Positions 39,475-51,438 of a stretch of 64,000 nucleotides of DNA are shown piece after piece. The notes under the pieces were generated by a model that was not told the DNA's origin, did not search any database, and worked only from the letters and a program-made list of their open reading frames with translations. The position numbers were made by a program, and so were the translations under genes. The DNA is from Atrichornis clamosus (taxonomy: Eukaryota; Chordata; Aves; Passeriformes; Menuridae), in NCBI GenBank assembly GCA_013400975.1, contig WBMZ01011574.1:1-64000 (forward strand), read 5' to 3'. Within the stretch, counting starts at the first letter, position 1. Each line of letters begins with the position of its first letter.

Positions 39475-40207
39475 GGGTGCCAGCGAGCCTCAGACCTGCT
39501 CTTCTTGTGCCCACCTACGCTCTCTGACCTTTAGTGGAATAACTTTTGCAACCTGGGTTCATGGTGTTTTCACTGCCCCAGCACAGGATAGCTCAACAAG
39601 CTCCAGTAAAGGTGCTTAATGCTTAATCCCACTTCTGGCTCATGTTGCAGCTCCCTGCTTGAATGAGTGACTGCTGTGTATGGGTTTGACATGCATTGGT
39701 CAGTGTCAGTCTGACGGAGCCTGTGCGATCGTGTGACACAGGGCCAGCCCAGAGTGCCCTTGGATGGGAGAGCTGGGGGTAGCAGAGCTGAACCTGGAGT
39801 TGGCAGGACCCCATTAAGGACTGCAAGGGCAGGATGGCTCTGTTGTGTCAGGATGGGCCCATGCTGCTCAAAACACAGTGCTCCATGAAGGCGCTCAGGC
39901 TGCCTCCCAAAGAGCTGGCACCATCCCCTGAGATGATGCAGCACTGTGACAGGGTGTCTCAGGGCTACAGGGATGGTTTAAATAGTGGTGGAGAGGAGCA
40001 GCCAGAGAAGTCTTGGTGGAGAGAGGACTGGCAGAAAAGAGCTTAAAATTGCTTCAGCACAAAGCGCAAACGTGGTTTGTCATTTGTCAGAACCGTCAGT
40101 CCTGCAGCTCTCCCCTGCTCCAGACTTGCTAGGGGAGCACAGATACACTGTGCTTTTGTTGCTGATTCCTCATGGGATTTAATTTCTCTTTCTCACCTCC
40201 TCTCCAG
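39475..40207 (+). other. Flank upstream of the CACNA1I start exon
   Basis: No gene, repeat or CpG cluster was recognised. The last 48 bases form a textbook 3' splice region: branch-point-like GCTGAT at 40161-40166, then a pyrimidine-rich stretch free of AG until TCTCCAG at 40201-40207. The sequence is therefore most likely the 3' end of an intron in the 5'UTR. A direct transcription start in this flank is not excluded. Confidence 0.6.
40201..40207 (+). other. Splice acceptor before the start exon
   Basis: CTCCTCTCCAG|GGGTTC, with a polypyrimidine tract from about 40180, a branch-like GCTGAT about 42 nt upstream of the AG, and no intervening AG. It leaves 21 nt of 5'UTR before the ATG at 40229. 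It predicts an upstream noncoding exon whose position is unknown. Confidence 0.65.
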
Positions 40208-40228
40208 GGGTTCTCGCTTGTGGCTGGC

Positions 40229-40509
40229 ATGGCAGAATACGTCCCCCAGCCTCCCTCCACCTGGCCCGCAGGCCCACAGCCCCCTCACACTTCTGCCATC
40301 TGCCCACTGGAGCCAGTGGATCTGGGGATCTCAGAGCAACAAACGCCACCGGAGCAGCCGCCGTCCTCCCCGGAGCTGGGTGAGGATGAAGAAGTCACCT
40401 CCCCGCCGGATCCTGATGTCCCCTACCCTGACTTGGCCCCAGTTGTCTTCTTCTGCTTGAAGCAGACCACCAGCCCGCGGAGCTGGTGCATCAAAATGGT
40501 GTGCAACCC
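40229..40509 (+). CDS. CACNA1I: CACNA1I (Cav3.3 T-type Ca channel alpha-1I), first coding exon
   Basis: This encodes the cytosolic N-terminus of the alpha-1I pore subunit of T-type (low-voltage-activated) calcium channels, which shape burst firing in neurons. The 93 codons begin MAEYVPQPP at an ATG with G at -3 and +4. A proline- and acid-rich variable tail (residues 1-66) leads into the conserved stretch [10 protein letters not shown] (about 67-76) and [18 protein letters not shown] (77-94; the last codon is completed by the next exon). The IKMVCNP ending and QTTSPR favour CACNA1I over CACNA1G or CACNA1H, which as I recall have LR at the IK position. The tail is somewhat longer than the mammalian one I remember. 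The next exon should begin with W and enter domain I segment S1; it was not found in this window. Coding stops at the U12-type donor at 40510. An in-frame ATG at 40172 lies inside the predicted intron and is not preferred. Confidence 0.93.
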
Positions 40510-40518
40510 ATATCCTTT
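40510..40518 (+). other. CACNA1I: U12-type AT-AC 5' splice site of intron 1
   Basis: The exon is followed by ATATCCTTT, an exact match to the minor-spliceosome AT-AC donor consensus /ATATCCTT. Cutting here leaves AAC CC in phase 2. Any first base of the next exon still gives proline, so the family sequence CNP-W is preserved. Minor introns at conserved positions are known in voltage-gated sodium and calcium channel genes. The nearest GT (40524-40525, CAAG|GTGCCC) is a poorer match and would add YPFQ residues absent from the family. Confidence 0.88.
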
Positions 40519-42799
40519 CCAAGGTGCCCCTTCTCCCTCCCTGCCTCTGGCTCCCTCCTGCCCCATCTCTCCCGCATCCCGCCCTCCTGGGGTGCCTTGC
40601 AGGTAAGGAATAACATTAACTTCAGATTTAACAACCTTCTTTGTTCATCACTTGCATTTAAACAGAATCTCTGCTGTTTTAGCGTGTGATCAAAAGAAAT
40701 TGATTATGAAAGAAGGGACTTCAGAGAGAGCTGCTGACAGTCCCAGACACAGGGGACTGGGTGCGGGGAGAGGGGAGTTGTGAGGAGAGGTTTATTAGAA
40801 AGGTCTGTTCTTCCCCTTCCCAGCTCCTTTTTCTCCTAGCATAGAGTAGGGATTGCTAGCCCAGGAGCTTTCTGGAGGCTGCCATGAATGGCAGAGGTGT
40901 CTGAGCATGCAGGTTTTAGTGAGAGCTGATCTTGCTGTTTGTGAGGGCACCTTGATTGCAGGGATGCCTCTTTCCATTTAGCACATGTCAGTGTCCTGCC
41001 AGTGTCTTGTCGTGATATCTGGCCAGGAACTAATGGGAGAGTTTGGTGCTGTGCTCCATATACCCTGTGAGAAATCTCTGGGACATAGGCATGTCCTCCT
41101 TTCCAGGGGTCAGCAATCACACACATGTGCTACCATTCATACTCAGTGCCCTGATTGCAGGGAGGCCCCTGCAGCCCCTCAGTGCAAACGAAGGCCACCT
41201 GCACAGCTCCTCACCCTGGAGCCTGCCGGGAGGGCTCTGTGGTGCCTGAGCTGGACGTGATACAAAAACCAGGTGGAGAAGAGTTGTTGTTCTTCCCACT
41301 GTGGCATCATTCATGGCGTGGAGGAAGTGGAGAAGATGAGTCATCAGAGAGGTTGGTCTGAAGTTTCATGTGAACCTTTTTCTAGCCAGAAATCTCAAGT
41401 GATGGCACTTTCCATCTGGAAGTTTCTTAGTTCCTAGGTATGTGGGTATTATCTATAAGGATACTTGTTCTGGTTTTGATGCATTGGCTTCAAGATGAAA
41501 CCTGAGTGTCTGGGCGTGCAGTAGAGACCAGCAAAATGTTTCTAAGAGCATTTTCAGCTTTAAGAGCCAAACCCTGGGTGAAGACTTGAAGTAGTGTCAG
41601 CAGTAATAACTGACCTTAGATGGCTGAGATTTGTTTTAATTTCAAGTGTAGGTAAAGGTTTGTGTTTGAGCTCTAAGTTCTAGTCTTAAAGTTCAAAAGC
41701 CATTGAAGAGGTGTTATAGTCTCAAACACAGATTATGGCTGAGAATGCATTGGAGATTTAGATATTCTGCTTTCCTTTCTACTGGCACTGCTCTATAAAA
41801 TTTTAAAACTTTGTATTGAATTATGCATTGCTTTTCTATCACTGTGTGGCTGTGCTAGTTACTATGTCCTGGGAATCTTGTCCCAGCATGTGGTGAAGCA
41901 GAACTCAGAGAAAAGCACGAAACATCTGTGTCTCAATAAAAAGCTAGATTCAGGAAATGAAAGAAGAATAACAGCTTGGGTTTGGGATGAAGATTTGCTG
42001 TTGGGTAGGGGAAGGAGGTTGTGGGGGCAGATAAGAAGAGCCTGTCCCTATTTTTGGCTAAAAAGTCACTCAAAATAATCCCTCCAGTTTGGTATCTTGA
42101 GAGGAGTTTTCTTTAAGTTCTTGGAACTATTGTTCAAGAAATTGGGCCATTTTAGTGTTTAAATGTTACTTTTGTTTTAATCTGCAGACATGTGTGCCCT
42201 GTGACACAGAAAAGGACGTTTTCTTATTAGAAACTATACAAGAAGGAAAAAGCCTCATCCAATTACCTGTTGATGACTTACATGTGATGCCAGGGAGTGA
42301 AGGGCCATGGTGGGGCTGCTGGAAACCTTTCGGAAGGGTTGTTTCAGACCTGATGTTTTGGTTCAGCTGTGTGAAGTTGGGAGATTACGTGACTAGTGGA
42401 GACTGAGAGGAGAGAATTCAGCTCTTCCTTTCATTTTCCCCCCAGCTGTGTGTGGTTCTTATTTTGAATGGAACTTGCAATAAGTAGTTCACACAATTTT
42501 TTTTAGTTTTTTTTTTTTCAAATGAGGGGCTGTTTCTGCACCCTGAAGTCTTCTTACATGTGATCATATGTTCTTGGCATCACACTTTTTTTTTTTTAAT
42601 AGCACCATAGAAAAAATGCATTTCCATGGCCTGGTGGCAGATGCCTCACTGCGGCCTCCTCCCTCGCTGGGAATCAGACCCTTTGTAAGAGATGCTTCTA
42701 TGAAAATCAAATCGTGTCTTCTAAGAATTGATATGCTTGCCTGCTTTTCCCTTGCATGACCTTTTCATCCCTGTTATACTGAGCTGTTGGGTCTCCAAT

Positions 42800-43990
42800 G
42801 TGCTTGAGCTAAGCAGGGGCAGGATGAGTCACTGTCATAGGTCAACACCTGGCCTTTCCTGAAGATTCAGCAAAAAGATGGGGCATTAATTAAATGCCTA
42901 TTAATCTTTTCATGGAATTTTTTACTAGGCTAGAGCTTTGTGATTGCTGTTATGGAAGTACTGTCAATGAGATTTAAAATGGAAGCTCTGATAGTTAAGG
43001 ACTATGTAGCAATTTTTTTTAAGCACAAGGTCATTAACCACCAAATTTCAATTTAGGTAATTGCATTCTAACTACTTAAATCCCCCTCTCCTGAAGATTA
43101 TTTTTCCTTTCGTGAGCAGTCCTGCAATTTTGTTATGTGCTATTAAACAGCTGCCATATTGCTTTGCTGCAGTGCAGTAACAGGAGAAAGAGACACTTAT
43201 TTCTTTGCTTTAAAATCACTTCTGGAAGCATATTAATGTAGAGATAAGTGATGCTGTCATTGCAAAAGTTGTAGGTCCTAACTCCCTTTTAAGAAGAGGA
43301 TTATGATCTGTGTGAAACTTGGGGTGGTTTTCCCCAAAGAGTATTTAATGTGCTTTTTGCCATTGTAGAGTGTGATGTAAAGGAGCCTGATGCTTTGATG
43401 TTTGGTGATTTGCATGTTTTTGGGATGGCTTTACAAACAGCACGAGTGAATGCTTGAATAACCTTAGTTTATTGGGAAGCAGATTTTTTTTTTCCCTGAT
43501 ACGTCTTGTTAGATACAAGTAAGTGCTGTGTAATCAGTTGGGTATGCAATGTAACACGTACCTGGAGCCTGGCTTGTCTCCTGATTAGAAAGGAGTTGGT
43601 GTGATGCAGCACGTGAGCAACCTGCCAGCTGGTTTGTTTAGGTTCATTTCTGCGTTTTTGAACCGAAGGCTGGATGACTCTGAGCTGTAGATCATGGAGC
43701 TGTTGCAGCTACAATGTTAATACAGTCAATATTTGAGACATGGTTATGAGAATGACTGTAAGATTTTTTTTTTGTAAGATTTTTTTTTTTTCCTAAAACC
43801 AAACTCTGTCATACAGGATTTGAAGTCAAGCTTGGATGGGGAATAAGATGAGAAGTGTAAAACCATGTTTCCAAAACAGCTGCATAGCATTTATCTTATG
43901 AATTTATAAAGTGTTTGGGACTAAATAATGGGTATGCCACATGGCACCTTACAAATGGATTGTCATGCACTTTGCAAATTATGAGAAGAT
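42800..43990. promoter_or_regulatory. AT-rich intronic block, possible conserved noncoding element
   Basis: About 1.2 kb of AT-rich, repeat-free sequence stands out from its G-rich surroundings. It has homeodomain-like cores (ATTAATTAAAT at 42885-42895), several TTTGCAT/ATTTGCAT-like octamers (for example near 43409-43417), and very few frames longer than 60 codons on either strand. This texture is common in conserved vertebrate enhancers, but conservation cannot be seen in one sequence. It lies 2.3-3.5 kb inside CACNA1I intron 1. Confidence 0.3.
43758..43791 (+). repeat. Tandem GTAAGA-T(n) duplication
   Basis: GTAAGA followed by T10 (43758-43773) is repeated at once as GTAAGA followed by T12 (43774-43791). 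This is a slippage-type duplication that includes a poly-T tract and is likely length-polymorphic. Confidence 0.93.
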
Positions 43991-45324
43991 TATGACATGC
44001 TTGGATGTCTGCAATGCTATTTGACTCCTTGGGGCTCCATAAAGACTTTACACTTCATCCATCCCGAGGGTCAAATGCAATAGATTTGGTTTGTCCTTTG
44101 AGCCTTTCTTTAAAAGAAATACTTCCCAGGAGGCCAAGACCTCCCTGTGCTGTTGCATTTATAACATTGGCATGACAGTGAGAGCATGAGTGAAGTGTGC
44201 CATTAAAAAATAAAATCAATACTAAAACTGTAGCAGTAATGAGAGAGGCTCTGCAGTTCACCACTCTGTCATTTTCTTGCTTTTTGTTATAGACCAACCT
44301 CTTGGTGAAGTGTGTTGGCCATTTGGGCTTCTGTTTTGCTCCCAGGCAGTGAAGTGTTGCATTTCCAGCTGATTTCAGTGGTGTAGGAGCAGCAGGTCAG
44401 GTCCCAGCTGTGCATAAGTTTATAAGCACACTTAATTTTTAGTACTGGGAGCTGTGTTTTATGGAGTATTGAGCAGGGTGACTTCTTCAAGCTGGCATGA
44501 CTGTGTGCTGGTGTACTGAGGAGCTGCCTTGCAGCTCATTAGCTTTAAAATCTGCTGAATAGGGGCTTTGCCATCGTACCTGCTGCTGAAATCCTACCTC
44601 GCTTCTGGAGGGACCTTTCCTGTAGCTTTTCCTGGCTGCGTTGTTGGCTTGAAAAATGTGCTTGGTGCACAAGGAAACAGGACTGGCCATGGGCATTTTG
44701 GCTAGAAACAGAGGAAACCTCCACATTTATTCTCTACCTCCTCCCTGCCTGGTGCCACAGCTGTCATTTTGTGTATGAGCCAGTGGAGTATAGGATGGCT
44801 GATGATGGCAATAGCGGCGTTTCGTGCTGGCACTGCCCTCTGAGAGACGAGTGCAGAAGCAAATGTTGGAGGAGCAAAGAAAATGTGTGTATGTGTGTAC
44901 TGGTAATTGATACTTCTCTTGGTGAGGGTAGCAGGTGGTGCCGTGGTGCATGGGCACTGTGGGCTGCCAAAACCACTGACTTTCAGGTGCTGTGGGATTG
45001 AGGGGACAGCAGACCTGCTGCTCACTAAGCTTTGGGTGAATGAGTGTTGTATACTATGCCCTGCTCAAATACCAGTTTGGGCAATTTTTGTCCAGTGAAA
45101 TTATATCTGCAGGTTCCTGTAGTATGTTGTACTTGTTTCTGCCTTAACTTGTATACTGTCAAACCTTGGACACAATTTTCATAATAACTGGATGTAGTTA
45201 TTTAATAAGCAAAGATGATCTGCAAATTTATTTCAAGTCTTGTAGTAGCCGATGACTGTCTTAAGGTCTGGGTTCCTGTAATCATCTGAGTTTTTCTTTT
45301 CTTTTTCACATGTGTATATTTATT

Positions 45325-45337
45325 TGTGTGTGTGTGT
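45325..45337 (+). repeat. Short (TG)n run
   Basis: A run of about six TG units between AT-rich flanks (TATTTATT before, TATACATA after). Minor simple sequence. Confidence 0.9.
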
Positions 45338-48300
45338 ATACATATAAATAAAAATAATAGTTCCTACATCTCTAGCAGGTAGAGAGAAGCTTGGAAATGT
45401 GACCAGAAAGTATAATAATACATCAGAAATTGAGTGGCTTATGAATTTTAAGCAGTATTCTTCATTTTTGAGGACCTAGGGATCATGGCTTTCTGCTCTT
45501 GAGGTCATCAGTATCGGCTTTTATGTGCATATTTGAAAAACAGTAAAATGTATATGTTGTTCATACATCTCCATTTTAAAGGCAGCTCTCTCCTGTCTCT
45601 CTTAAAAAGTCTACCTCAGAAGACACATGAAGAGTCTGTCATTGATTTGAGGACTTTTGACACTTTGTAACGTTCTAGGTAATCAGGCAGATGTTGCTGC
45701 TGTGCCCTCCTTCCAGCCAAGGAGGATATATCTGTACACACCGTGTGAGGTATTTTTTTCCTGTAAGATAATATCTAACCCTTCTGCACTCCTCAACATG
45801 CTAAGTCAACTTTGCAGTAGATCCTGGTGCGAGGGAAACTAAGCTGGCCAGGGCTCCCCAGGGGACCTATGGTGTTGGTGGCATTGGTGTTCCCCTGGGC
45901 ACATGCCAGATGCTTTTCAAGCTTTAAAAGGGAGCAAGACTGCTTTGGGTCCTGCAGGGTTTTGTGCCACTCTGCCAGGCTCCGTGCAGGTGGAATGAAG
46001 TTTGCTATTAGCAAATGAGGGTGACTTCTAATAAGTCAATTGTCCATTATCTTGATTAATATTTGAAGGCACTGAATGCAGTGGACCAATCTATCATCAA
46101 CTGCTCTCCTCCCCTGTTGTGTTAGCAATGTGCCTTAAAGCAGACATTTCCTACCCTTGTGAACTGACCCTTGATTTCCCTGTTAATTCTCCCCTTGGAA
46201 AGCTGGTTAGGCTTTACCCCATCTAACTCTACCTGTCTGAAAACCAGCCATCCAGGCTCGCTATGTGCTTATCTGACAGACTGTAGTGGCAAATTCATCA
46301 TGTTTAACTTAACCTCTCTCTTCAGAGTGTAAAGGAGCTCTCTGGAAGTTTCTATTCTTCCTTTAGTAAAGAAGGAGTTTCTGGATAGCAGGCTGCAGGG
46401 TTTGCAGCATCCTGGGCTGCATTTAGGACTTCTGTGCTGTTTGGTTTCCCAGATGCTCTGGATAAAGGCAAAGGGAAAGGTAGGGAGCAGGTTTAGTTTT
46501 GGAAATTGCGCAGTCTGAACATTTTAGTGTTTCCATAATGAAATATTGGACAATCTTAGTTTTATAGGAGGCGAGGAAGGCACGCCATCCACGCGGACTC
46601 TGAATTGGGGAAAAGGTAGTTCGGTAAAAGTAATTCTGTAAATTCCAAGATTTTTTTTAGGATAGCAGGCCTATTTCCTGATTGTGGTTGCTAGGGAGGT
46701 GGCAGGGGGAGCATGATACCTACACAAGACCAGGACCTACACAAGTAGTTGGGAAGGAAGTTGTTTCTGCAGAACTAGTGATGAGGGAGTGCCATTAGTG
46801 CAGGTCATTTGATGTGCAAATTTATGAAGAGAAGTTTAGAGGAATCATTTGCACAGTAAGACGCGGTGTAAATGGAATTTAAACTCGTGCATTGTCATTA
46901 GTAGCACACAAGGGATGGATATGTTTGAAGGGGATTTGCATGCTTGAGATCTGTAAGAAATTGGCTGGGTTGTGTGCATGTGAAATGTATGCAATTCCAG
47001 GCAAGTGGGCAGATGTAAAGGGATGAGGTCTAAATTTGGCTGGCTTGCAAGTTGGCCCTGTGTATCTAAGCACAAGTGTTGAAACAGGATAAATCCCTGC
47101 CTCCCATTCCTTTAGCTTACTCCCTGGAGGCTTTTTTTATAGTGAGAACTCAAAGACCATGGCTTCGAAACGAAGCAGGACAACAGCACAAACAAAACCA
47201 GGGCTCTGACTGAAGATTTAATGTTCGTAGGGTCTAATCAAATTGGAAATAAGGCTGAGAATTCATGGTGCAGCCTTTCTGTCTTCATTCAAAGCTCTGA
47301 GCATTTTTGCTGTTACTGAAGGATTGATTCCTGTTGTTGGAGGAAGGGCTAACTGCAAGACACTGAGAGGAGCCTATGGTTTAGGAGAGGGATATTTCTG
47401 CTCTGTTTTTGTACTGCCCTGTTTTCCCCAATATGTTTCAAAAGCAGTAAGAGTCCTTCAAGGCCTCCATGTCCTGGTGCTTCCGGAGAGTGGGGCTAGG
47501 ATTCTAACTGCAACAGCATTTGATCAGGTGCCTCAATGTGGTCCCTAGGTTTATGGTCAATGAATGTGGAAAGTGCAGAGAAGCAGGTGAGAGAGAATAG
47601 AAGATGAAAGTCATGTTGTTGTCTGGTATAAATCAGTGTTTATCTGCCATCCCTAGTGAAAACAGACCTACATGCACCAGCCATTGCTCTTCAGGTGAGG
47701 CTGGGAAGATTGGTCTTGTCATACAGCACCACGTTTGTGGCAGTCTGGGGGTATCTGGTAGTGCTAGATCAGAAGAGAGGGATGATGTGCTCAGCTGAAT
47801 GCAGGAATGGTAGCAGTGCCTGCTCTGGGGAACCTCCCCATCCCTCTGAAATGTGCATTGCTGAACCAAAACAAATGCTGAAAAACCTTTCTGGAGCATA
47901 TTGTGTTTATTCACCAGAATATATTTTGCCTTGGAGATGAGAACCATTTATTCTTCGAAAAACGGTCAGTTTGCCTTTTTCAGCCTTTGTGAATACTGGA
48001 ACAGGGTGTGTGAGAGTGCCAGAGGGGCCCTTGTAGGAATAGCAAGGGTAATAAAAATGCTCCTTTTGAGTTCAAGACCTATAAAATACTCTGACCAGAC
48101 CTCTAATTGCATGTCCTGTTATAACTGTGAATTAATGAAATTAACCACTAACAAATTGACCAGCTGCCTATTTGAGGACTTGACACTCTTTCCACCCCAG
48201 ACCATGAAAAAGGTCCTGCAGCTGTGGGTTGTGAGCATAATATTTGTCAGCAGCTGCTTCAGGTGAGAAATAGTTAAGAGCTGCAGCTCTTCTGCAGCAA

Positions 48301-50100
48301 ATATTCTGCAGCTGGTCCCGGTATGGTTAAGAGGAAAGACTGTACAAAAAACTTGGTCCATTACAGACCTATGGAAAGAACAGGAGCAAAGAGTCTGCCA
48401 AGCTGTCATCCTCTAAGCTGGAAAAGTCTTTGTCCTGGAGAGACACTGTCTTTGGATAGTGGTGTGGGAAGGCTCTAGTCTGGTGTAGGACGCACCAGGC
48501 TCAAGCTTGCACCCTCTTCTGTCCTGTGCTTGCTTTGCCCACTGGTTCTGGTTGGCCCAGTACACCTTGGCCAGCCCCTTCCTGCAGTCCCTCGCACATC
48601 TCTGTGCCGCTGCCTCTCCCGTGCTTCCCTGTGTGCTGAGGGACAGGGCGGAAGGAGGTCCCGTTAGCCAGTGCTTCTCAAAACGGGGTTTTGCAGCCTC
48701 CTGCTGGTGGGGGAACGGGGTGAGGGCTGAGTGATGGTGCGAAGGGCCACTAGCCAGGGCTGGCTGTTCAAAGGGACAGATCTGGTGGTGGATTGGGCTT
48801 GCCCTGCTCCTGGTCACTGCTGCACCTTGGGCTGTGAGTGTGTGCTGTGCTCCCTCATGTCAGCTGTGCTCCTCCATCAGGAAGGGATTGCTGCTGGCTT
48901 TGCTGCCCTACCTGTCTCTCCTCCCTGGAGGGGTACTCTGGGCTCCACTGTGGAAATGAGCAGGAAGCAACTCTGTAAGAGCTTTGAAGGAGGGGACAGG
49001 CTAGTTGAGGGGAATGGTGTTTTATTCTATCTGGAGAAGAGATCAGAGTTATGATCAGCGGCCAGGGAATGAGGTTGAGAGTAGCAAGGAAGGCAGATGA
49101 GAGTGCAGCTGGATTTGTAAAATGAGAGATGAAATGTGATGGTGAGGATGTAAGACATTGATGGGGAGTGATAAGTGGAGGTTATCTGGGTTGGGAAGAG
49201 ATGGTGCAAATCCCTGCTGAGCTTGGCAGGCATCTCTACAAACCCTTGCAATCAATGGTATCAGGCAGCTGATAGATCTGAGGCAATCAGCATGAGTGCT
49301 TGATCTTTGACTGCCATCAGGGTCTGGTGAAATAAGAAGGTGGTGTGATGGCAGTGTAAGCCTTCTGCTAGAAGACCTGCATAGGTGTTTGCATGGGTTG
49401 GCTGGTCTGAGGGCTGGAGTTCGAGTGCAGTGCTGTGGTTGGACCAGCTTTCACCTGCCCACCCCTCACTGCAAGCTCAGTGGGTGGGGATGTTGATAGA
49501 AAGCTTACCTTGACCTCCCTGCCTTTCCCTTCTCTAGCTTTCTCCACGCCCGTTGCATCAGTGCAGATCAGGGAGGGGAGCAGTTCCCTCAGGCGGGATG
49601 GGGGATGTGCAGAGCTGTGATGTGGGGGACCATCTGTCCCCCTGAGACAATGGTGCCATTTACACTTATGTACTGCAATTCATCCAAGAGGAAAGATAAA
49701 TCTGTCCTTGCTAATGATACATCACACTCTTTGCTTATCCTTTCTTCCTTTAGTTTTCTTTCCCCCAGTCTCCCCTTGTCATCACCTACTGTGCTTCAGT
49801 CTATAAAAGAAGCCATTGCTCCCCCTCCTTGAGTGTGATTTGATGCTTCTGAGTTCCTGCAACTCCTCTAGCAGACTCCCCTGTGACTAGCCACCCTGTC
49901 TATCCCCTTTCCTCTCTGTCTGTGGCAGTCTGTCATTTTCCCCCTCTTTTATTTTTTATTTCCCTTGCTGTCATTCTTGGGGTTTGCTGCTAGCAGCCTG
50001 TCTGCACAGATTGTCCCTGCCCTTGAATTGGCTCCTTCTGTAAAGTGCCTCTCTTGGTCAGTATTGTGGACAAAAGGCTTCCTGGGGTGAAAAGTCAGGG

Positions 50101-51042
50101 TTAAAGGGAAGATCTGGAGGTAGGATTTAAACAGAGAACATCACTCATTGGCTTAGCTAGAATGAGGGAAAAGGCCAGGGCTCTGGCAGAGATGAGAGAG
50201 TTTACCTGTAAAAATGGCAGATTTCTGCTCTCTCTGGTGGGGAATTCTACATGGCAAGGTGGGATTGCTTCTTCCTTGTACTCACAGGTTGCTTCCATCC
50301 CCATATAGAGCCCAGGCCAGCTGCTGTCTTCCTGTGCCCTCCAACACGCTAGTGGCGTCCTGGGTGTCCCCACCCTGAACTGTCCGTGTGGATGCACTGT
50401 GCTCATCTCTGGGTGGCAGGGTCCGAGGGGTGCATCTACCCTGGGAGCGGGGACAGGGTGCTGGTAGGCGACCACCACGTGAGCCAGCCTGGGTGAGACT
50501 TGCTGCTGCATCAGCTGGTCCTGGCCTTCTCTGGGATGTAGCTGGTGCTCTGCTAATCCCTGCTCTTGTGGGCAGACACAGACAGATGTGAGCTCAGCGT
50601 GCTGGCCGGGAGCTGTGTGACTGCGATCTCCTGGCCCTGTGCCCTGGCTTGGAAGCTGGGCAAGGTGCTCGGTGGTTTGCTTAAGAAAGTTGAACCAAAA
50701 GTGCTGTCTCAGCCTTGTTCCTGACCCCTGAACCTTTGTGAGGGCTGTTTCATCTTTAATAATTTGGTGTTGTTTATCACTACCTCTCCAGGGTAGCAAA
50801 AAATGCTGAAATACAGCAAGGGCTTTCAGGCTGCTTGTAGCTTGAAGTAACTGGATGTTGTGAGAGGCACAGTGAACCAAATGTACCTCTTGGGGGCTTT
50901 CTCTTCCCAAAGAGTCACGGATGAAAAGGGCTAACATCAGTACATGTGCATCCAGGAGAAAGCTGCTGAATCCAGTGCTTGTAATTCTAGCTATGAGATT
51001 TGCCTCAACAGGCAAGAAGGGAAGGAAGGAAAGAAAATACAT
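50101..51042 (-). other. Unexplained 313-codon antisense open frame
   Basis: This is the longest open frame in the window, well above the next (193 codons). The start (MYFLSFLPFLP) has A at -3, and two AATAAA hexamers occur on the - strand about 140-150 bp beyond the stop (TTTATT on + at 49948-49953 and 49955-49960). The predicted product opens with hydrophobic residues, then becomes rich in Q, H, P and S. I recognise no domain, signal or family, and it does not resemble CR1 or retroviral proteins. It lies antisense within CACNA1I intron 1. It could be an unrecognised single-exon gene, a relic of an unknown element, or a chance frame. I consider chance or relic most likely. Confidence 0.25.
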
Positions 51043-51438
51043 GGTAAAATATTAACCTCCCTATTGAAACAGGCAGTTTGTAACAAACAACAGCTGTTCT
51101 GTTTCATGGCGTGGAAGATGTAGGAGCTCAGTGTTTGAGGGTGGAGAAATATTTTCCTCCGTGCAGAGGTTGATAGTCTCTCAAGTCAAAGGTCCAAAAC
51201 ATCTGCTTCTCTTCTAAGCCCTGCTTATTATTTGGAAGCATACTGAAACATCAGTGCTTGGCAAATCTGCCTCACCCCAGCATTCGCACACTCCAAAAGG
51301 AATGCTCACTGCCTTTACCTGTATCTTACATCTTGCTGCTCAGCCAAGAACGCTTCACTCTAGTGTTCCCCTATGAATACAATGTCCTTATTTTCTACAA
51401 AATGTTCTACAGATCATTTACCAGCCAGCTAGCAGATG

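Larger units (their letters stand above)
40519..50100 (+). other. CACNA1I: CACNA1I intron 1, proximal part
   Basis: No codons for the expected second exon (W-F-E-C..., S1 of domain I) were found on the + strand. The stretch contains an AT-rich block (42800-43990), a short TG run (45325-45337), a tandem T-tract duplication (43758-43791), and otherwise unremarkable noncoding sequence. Antisense frames up to 134 codons (48413-48817) are unrecognised. Confidence 0.7.

Noticed and set aside
40172..40228. In-frame upstream ATG at 40172 as the CACNA1I start
   Set aside because: It lies between the branch-like site and the AG of a strong splice acceptor. The residues it would add ([12 protein letters not shown]...) match intron-like polypyrimidine sequence, not a channel N-terminus.
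40510..40606. Continuation of the CACNA1I frame through [11 protein letters not shown] to the stop near 40606
   Set aside because: The family continues CNP-W into segment S1. The extra residues come from reading into the AT-AC intron.
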